A stretch of DNA of 64,000 nucleotides, taken from NCBI RefSeq assembly GCF_049331405.1, contig NZ_CP186274.1:5890001-5954000 (forward strand), in the 5' to 3' direction. Positions 61,151 to 64,000 of the stretch are shown in pieces (positions within the stretch are counted from its first letter, which is position 1; each line of letters begins with the position of its first letter). Under the pieces are notes generated by a model. That model did not search any database. It was not told where the DNA came from and saw nothing but the letters and a program-made list of their open reading frames with translations. Origin of the DNA: PoT sp049331405 (GTDB taxonomy: Bacteria; Planctomycetota; Planctomycetia; Isosphaerales; Isosphaeraceae). A program made the position numbers and the translations under genes.

Positions 61151-62020
61151 TCACTTGCCCTTATAAGACTCGTCGTTGTAGTGCTTGAGCCAGGGCTTGG
61201 CGACCGGGTTGTTATAGCCGGTGCTGGGGTCTCGGTAGGCTCCGGCGGTCTTCTCGGTGTCGGCTTCTTCCTTGTCCCGGAAGTCGAGGAACGAGAAGAG
61301 TCGCTTGATCCGCGAGGGCTTGCGGGGCGGCGTGGGCGGGCTGGACGACGTCCAGTACTGGCTGCCGGGCCCGCTCGGAGGCGTCGGCATCGCGCCGGCG
61401 CCGACCCCGGGGTGCTGGTTGTGGACAGGGGCATAGCCGGGGTCATTGCTCGGCGCACCCATGCCGACGTTGGCCACCGCGGGGGGCGCCACGGCCGGGA
61501 TGGCCGGCATGTTCAGGCTGGCTCGGCTTGCACCCGTCATGGCCTGGCTGGGGGCCGCGGTCGCATAAGAAGCCGTGGCACCGTTGGGGCCGGCCTGGCC
61601 GGCGAACGAGGCCGGATACGTGCCCGAGGGGGCGTAAGTCGGCGTACCGTTCGCCGCAGACGGAGTATACGCGGCCGGCCTTGCGGCGGGGCTGGCCGTG
61701 TTCGGGTAGGCGTAATTGGTCCGGGGGATCGCCGTGGCCCCATTCGTCGTGGGGGCGAAGTCCCGGCGCGAGGCCAGAGGAGGGGCCGAGGATGTCGCCG
61801 GCAGCTCCGGCAGGTCGTCCATGCTGAGGGCCGTCGCGTCGGCGCCCCGGGCGGGGGCAGCCGCGGCCGAGGCCGGGCTCGACGTGGGGGCGAACAACTC
61901 GGGGGCCGATGCGGCCGGGCCCGCGCCGATCTGCGCGAAGGCCGACGGCGATCCCATCCCGAGCATCCCGCCCAGCGCCAGGGCACCCGCCATCGCGGCC
62001 GCCTTCGAGGTCGTATGCAT
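61151..62020 (-). CDS. Secreted Ala/Pro-rich protein of unknown function
   Basis: A 289-residue protein with a signal peptide (AAAMAGALALGGMLGMGSPS, cut near AFAQ) and AAGGAGG eight bases before ATG 62020. The mature chain is disordered, rich in Ala, Pro, Ser and Thr with scattered Tyr. The last about 60 residues are different: a basic-hydrophobic PSRIKRLFSFLDFRD stretch, then DPSTGYNNPVAKPWLKHYND, and may be the functional end. No family recognised. A long perfect hairpin ends the gene. It is alone between intergenic stretches. Confidence 0.75.
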   Translation of the reverse strand: MHTTSKAAAMAGALALGGMLGMGSPSAFAQIGAGPAASAPELFAPTSSPASAAAAPARGADATALSMDDLPELPATSSAPPLASRRDFAPTTNGATAIPRTNYAYPNTASPAARPAAYTPSAANGTPTYAPSGTYPASFAGQAGPNGATASYATAAPSQAMTGASRASLNMPAIPAVAPPAVANVGMGAPSNDPGYAPVHNQHPGVGAGAMPTPPSGPGSQYWTSSSPPTPPRKPSRIKRLFSFLDFRDKEEADTEKTAGAYRDPSTGYNNPVAKPWLKHYNDESYKGK

Positions 62021-62310
62021 CGGTCATCCTCCTTTGATTGCGGCAGAGCCGCCGTGTACACAGCGGCTCGCACCTCGCGGGCCGCGGTCGAGTCCCTGGC
62101 TGGGGACGTTCTATCCAAGTCGTGACCCGGCCCTTCCGAAATTGATCGGTTCGGAGCCAGTGTCGACCCGGGTCCGACCTCGCCCTCGTGACAAGGGCGA
62201 TCGAACCGAAAGGTTCCTATTGGAAGTTTTGTCGGCGATGCGCCGGTTAGTTCTTAAGGGAGGATTGTGCGGATTGCGTGGTTTTGTCGAATTGTGTCGA
62301 CTTGTGTGAG

Positions 62311-62337
62311 CCCGGGTCGCCGAAGTGGCGACCCGGG
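62311..62337 (-). terminator. Terminator-like hairpin after the Cu(+) ATPase gene
   Basis: CCCGGGTCGCC (62311-62321) pairs perfectly with GGCGACCCGGG (62327-62337) over a 5-base loop, 29 bases past the ATPase stop. No T tract is seen. The sequence up to 62020 holds no recognised gene. Confidence 0.65.
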
Positions 62338-62366
62338 TCATGTCGGGTTTCGGGCGGGATGGGGCC

Positions 62367-64000
62367 TCAGTCGATCGCGACGGTCCGCAGCCGCAAAGCG
62401 TTGAGGATGACCGAGATCGAACTCATCGTCATGGCCGCACTCGCGATCATCGGGCTGAGGAGCAGGCCGAGGACGGGATACAGCAGGCCGGCGGCGATCG
62501 GGATGCCCAGGGTGTTGTAGAGGAAGGCGAAGAGCAGGTTCTGGCGGATGTTCCGCATCGTCGCCCGGCTCAGGCCTCGGGCTCGCACGAGGCCCCCCAG
62601 GTCCCCTTTCACCAGGGTGATCCCCGCGCTCTCGAGGGCTACGTCCGTCCCGGTCCCCATCGCGATCCCCACCTGGGCCTGCGCCAGGGCGGGGGCGTCG
62701 TTGATGCCGTCGCCGGCCATCGCCACGACCCGCCCCTCGGCTTGCAATGCCTTGATCGCGTCCCCCTTCTGTTCGGGGAGGACCTCCGCGCGGATGTCGT
62801 CGATCCCGAGGCTGCGGGCGACCGCCCGGGCCGTGCTCAGGCTATCGCCCGTGAGCATGACGACGCGAAGGCCCTCGCCCTTGAGCTTCCGGACCGCGTC
62901 GGCGGCCGATGCCTTGATCGGGTCGGCGATGCCGAGCAGGCCCGCCACGCGCTTCCCCTCGGCGATGAAGACGACCGTCTGCCCCTCCCGGCGCAACCCC
63001 TCAGCCCGGTCGACGAGGATGCCGGCGTCGATGCCCAATTCGTCGAGCAGGGCGAGGTTGCCGATGGCGACTTCACGTCCCCCGACGCTCCCGCGGATCC
63101 CCTTGCCGATCGTCGCGTGGAAGCCCTCGGCCTGATCAGGCTTGATCTCTCTCGCCCTGGCTTCGGCCAGGATCGCGGAGGCCAGCGGATGCTCGCTCCC
63201 CTGCTCCAGGCTCGCGGCCAGGTGGAGGAGCGTCGCCTCGTCATACCCCGGGGCGGCCACGACGGCGACGAGCCTGGGCTTCCCTTCGGTGAGCGTGCCG
63301 GTCTTGTCGACGACCAGGGTATCGACGCGTTCGAAGGTCTCGAGGGCCTCGGCGTTCTTGATCAGGATGCCCGACGAGGCGCCCCGGCCCGTGCCGACGA
63401 CGATCGACATCGGCGTGGCCAGCCCGAGGGCGCACGGGCAGGCGATGATCAGGACGGAGATGGCATTCATCAGGGCGGACGCCAGCCTCGGCTCGGGGCC
63501 GAAGGCCATCCAGCCCGCGAAGGTGAGGACGGCGACGACCAGCACCGCCGGCACGAAATAGCCGGAGACCCTGTCGGCCAGGCGCTGGATGGGGGCCCTG
63601 GTGCGCTGGGCCTCGCCGACCATGCGAACGATCTGGGCGAGCAAGGTCTCGGAGCCGACGCGCTCGGCCCGCATCACGACGCTCCCCCGGCCGTTGACCG
63701 TCCCGCCGACGAGCCGGCTCCCCTTCTCTTTTTCCACAGGAATCGGCTCGCCGGTGACCATCGACTCATCCACGGCCGTCGTTCCGTCGAGGACCACACC
63801 GTCGACCGGGACCTTCTCGCCCGGCCGGATCCGCAGGCGGTCGCCGACCTGGACCTGATCCAGGGCGACGTCCCCCTCGCTCCCATCGTCCTCGATCCGC
63901 CTCGCTGTCTTGGGGGCCAGGCCCAGCAGGGCCTTGATCGCCCCGCTGGTCTGTCCACGGGCCCGGAGTTCGAGGACCTGTCCGAGCAGCACCAACGTCG
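62367..64000 (-). CDS. copA: Cu(+)-exporting P1B-type ATPase, 5' part outside window
   Basis: The 3' about 544 codons of a heavy-metal pump; the frame runs on past the window edge, so N-terminal metal-binding domains and first spans are not visible. Visible parts: actuator loop VDESMVTGEPIPVEK, membrane metal site IIACPCALGLATP (CPC), phosphorylation site VVDKTGTLTEGK, nucleotide domain SEHPLASAIL with the HP motif, and hinge MAGDGINDAPAL. The last spans have FLYNTLGIP (YN) and MTMSSISVILNALRL (MxxSS), the set typical of Cu(+)-ATPases. It exports Cu(+) from the cytoplasm using ATP. A regulator gene is not in view. Confidence 0.93.
   Translation of the reverse strand, partial: TLVLLGQVLELRARGQTSGAIKALLGLAPKTARRIEDDGSEGDVALDQVQVGDRLRIRPGEKVPVDGVVLDGTTAVDESMVTGEPIPVEKEKGSRLVGGTVNGRGSVVMRAERVGSETLLAQIVRMVGEAQRTRAPIQRLADRVSGYFVPAVLVVAVLTFAGWMAFGPEPRLASALMNAISVLIIACPCALGLATPMSIVVGTGRGASSGILIKNAEALETFERVDTLVVDKTGTLTEGKPRLVAVVAAPGYDEATLLHLAASLEQGSEHPLASAILAEARAREIKPDQAEGFHATIGKGIRGSVGGREVAIGNLALLDELGIDAGILVDRAEGLRREGQTVVFIAEGKRVAGLLGIADPIKASAADAVRKLKGEGLRVVMLTGDSLSTARAVARSLGIDDIRAEVLPEQKGDAIKALQAEGRVVAMAGDGINDAPALAQAQVGIAMGTGTDVALESAGITLVKGDLGGLVRARGLSRATMRNIRQNLLFAFLYNTLGIPIAAGLLYPVLGLLLSPMIASAAMTMSSISVILNALRLRTVAID

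Overview
The window looks like chromosomal DNA of a planctomycete, most likely of the Isosphaeraceae type. The reasons are: GC-rich coding; a DUF1559 prepilin-like protein with an H-x9-DG tail; a DUF1501 protein; Tat-exported Gfo/Idh/MocA and aldo/keto reductases; long surface proteins with an N-terminal LEPR-XLL-like motif; a PEP-CTERM protein; and sigma factors carrying large C-terminal extensions. The genus-level placement is inference. No tRNA, rRNA, CRISPR array, insertion sequence, phage gene or replication origin was recognised.

Layout. 0-5 kb: end of a beta-helix surface protein, a DUF4261 protein and a Bcr/CflA-type exporter. 5-19 kb: redox genes, including three unrelated aldo/keto reductases, a molybdenum hydroxylase with a separate FAD subunit, a Gfo/Idh/MocA oxidoreductase and a 2OG-Fe(II) oxygenase, mixed with a PP2C phosphatase, a methyltransferase and a lipase-like protein. 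19-26 kb: a secreted beta-helix protein, a membrane-spanning ECF sigma factor with an STN-like C-terminal domain, a Gly-rich secreted protein, trpC, a GT39-like glycosyltransferase and two small genes. 26-32 kb: two MDR oxidoreductases divergent from an HxlR regulator, an alpha/beta hydrolase and a serpin. 32-41 kb: a PQQ-type sugar dehydrogenase with Ig and PA14 domains, a methyltransferase/flavoprotein/type III polyketide synthase operon, an acyltransferase and a prepilin-like protein. 41-48 kb: a DUF1501 protein, an ECF42-type sigma factor followed by its DUF1579, YCII and DoxX partners, then a YwgA-like gene paired with an HD dNTPase-like gene. 48-64 kb: a HEAT-repeat lipoprotein, one RND adaptor with two RND pumps, a PEP-CTERM protein, an Ala/Pro-rich secreted protein and the 3' part of a Cu(+) P-type ATPase.

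How the genes may work together. The 37.7-34.7 kb operon resembles the srs alkylresorcinol pathway (synthase, methylase, hydroxylase) and probably makes a modified phenolic lipid. The sigma factor at 42.9 kb probably drives the three-gene unit at 44.4-45.8 kb, because a TGTCGA-N17-CGAC element lies ahead of that unit. The HxlR protein probably controls the divergent oxidoreductases in answer to electrophiles or quinones. The adaptor and two pumps at 50.8-59.7 kb are translationally coupled and recall MdtABC.

The least conventional items are the sigma factor fused to a membrane span and STN-like domain, the YwgA/HD-phosphohydrolase pair, the serpin with a predicted P1 arginine, and the RND pump with an insert of about 185 residues in its periplasmic part. 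All functions are read from sequence alone; no database search was possible.
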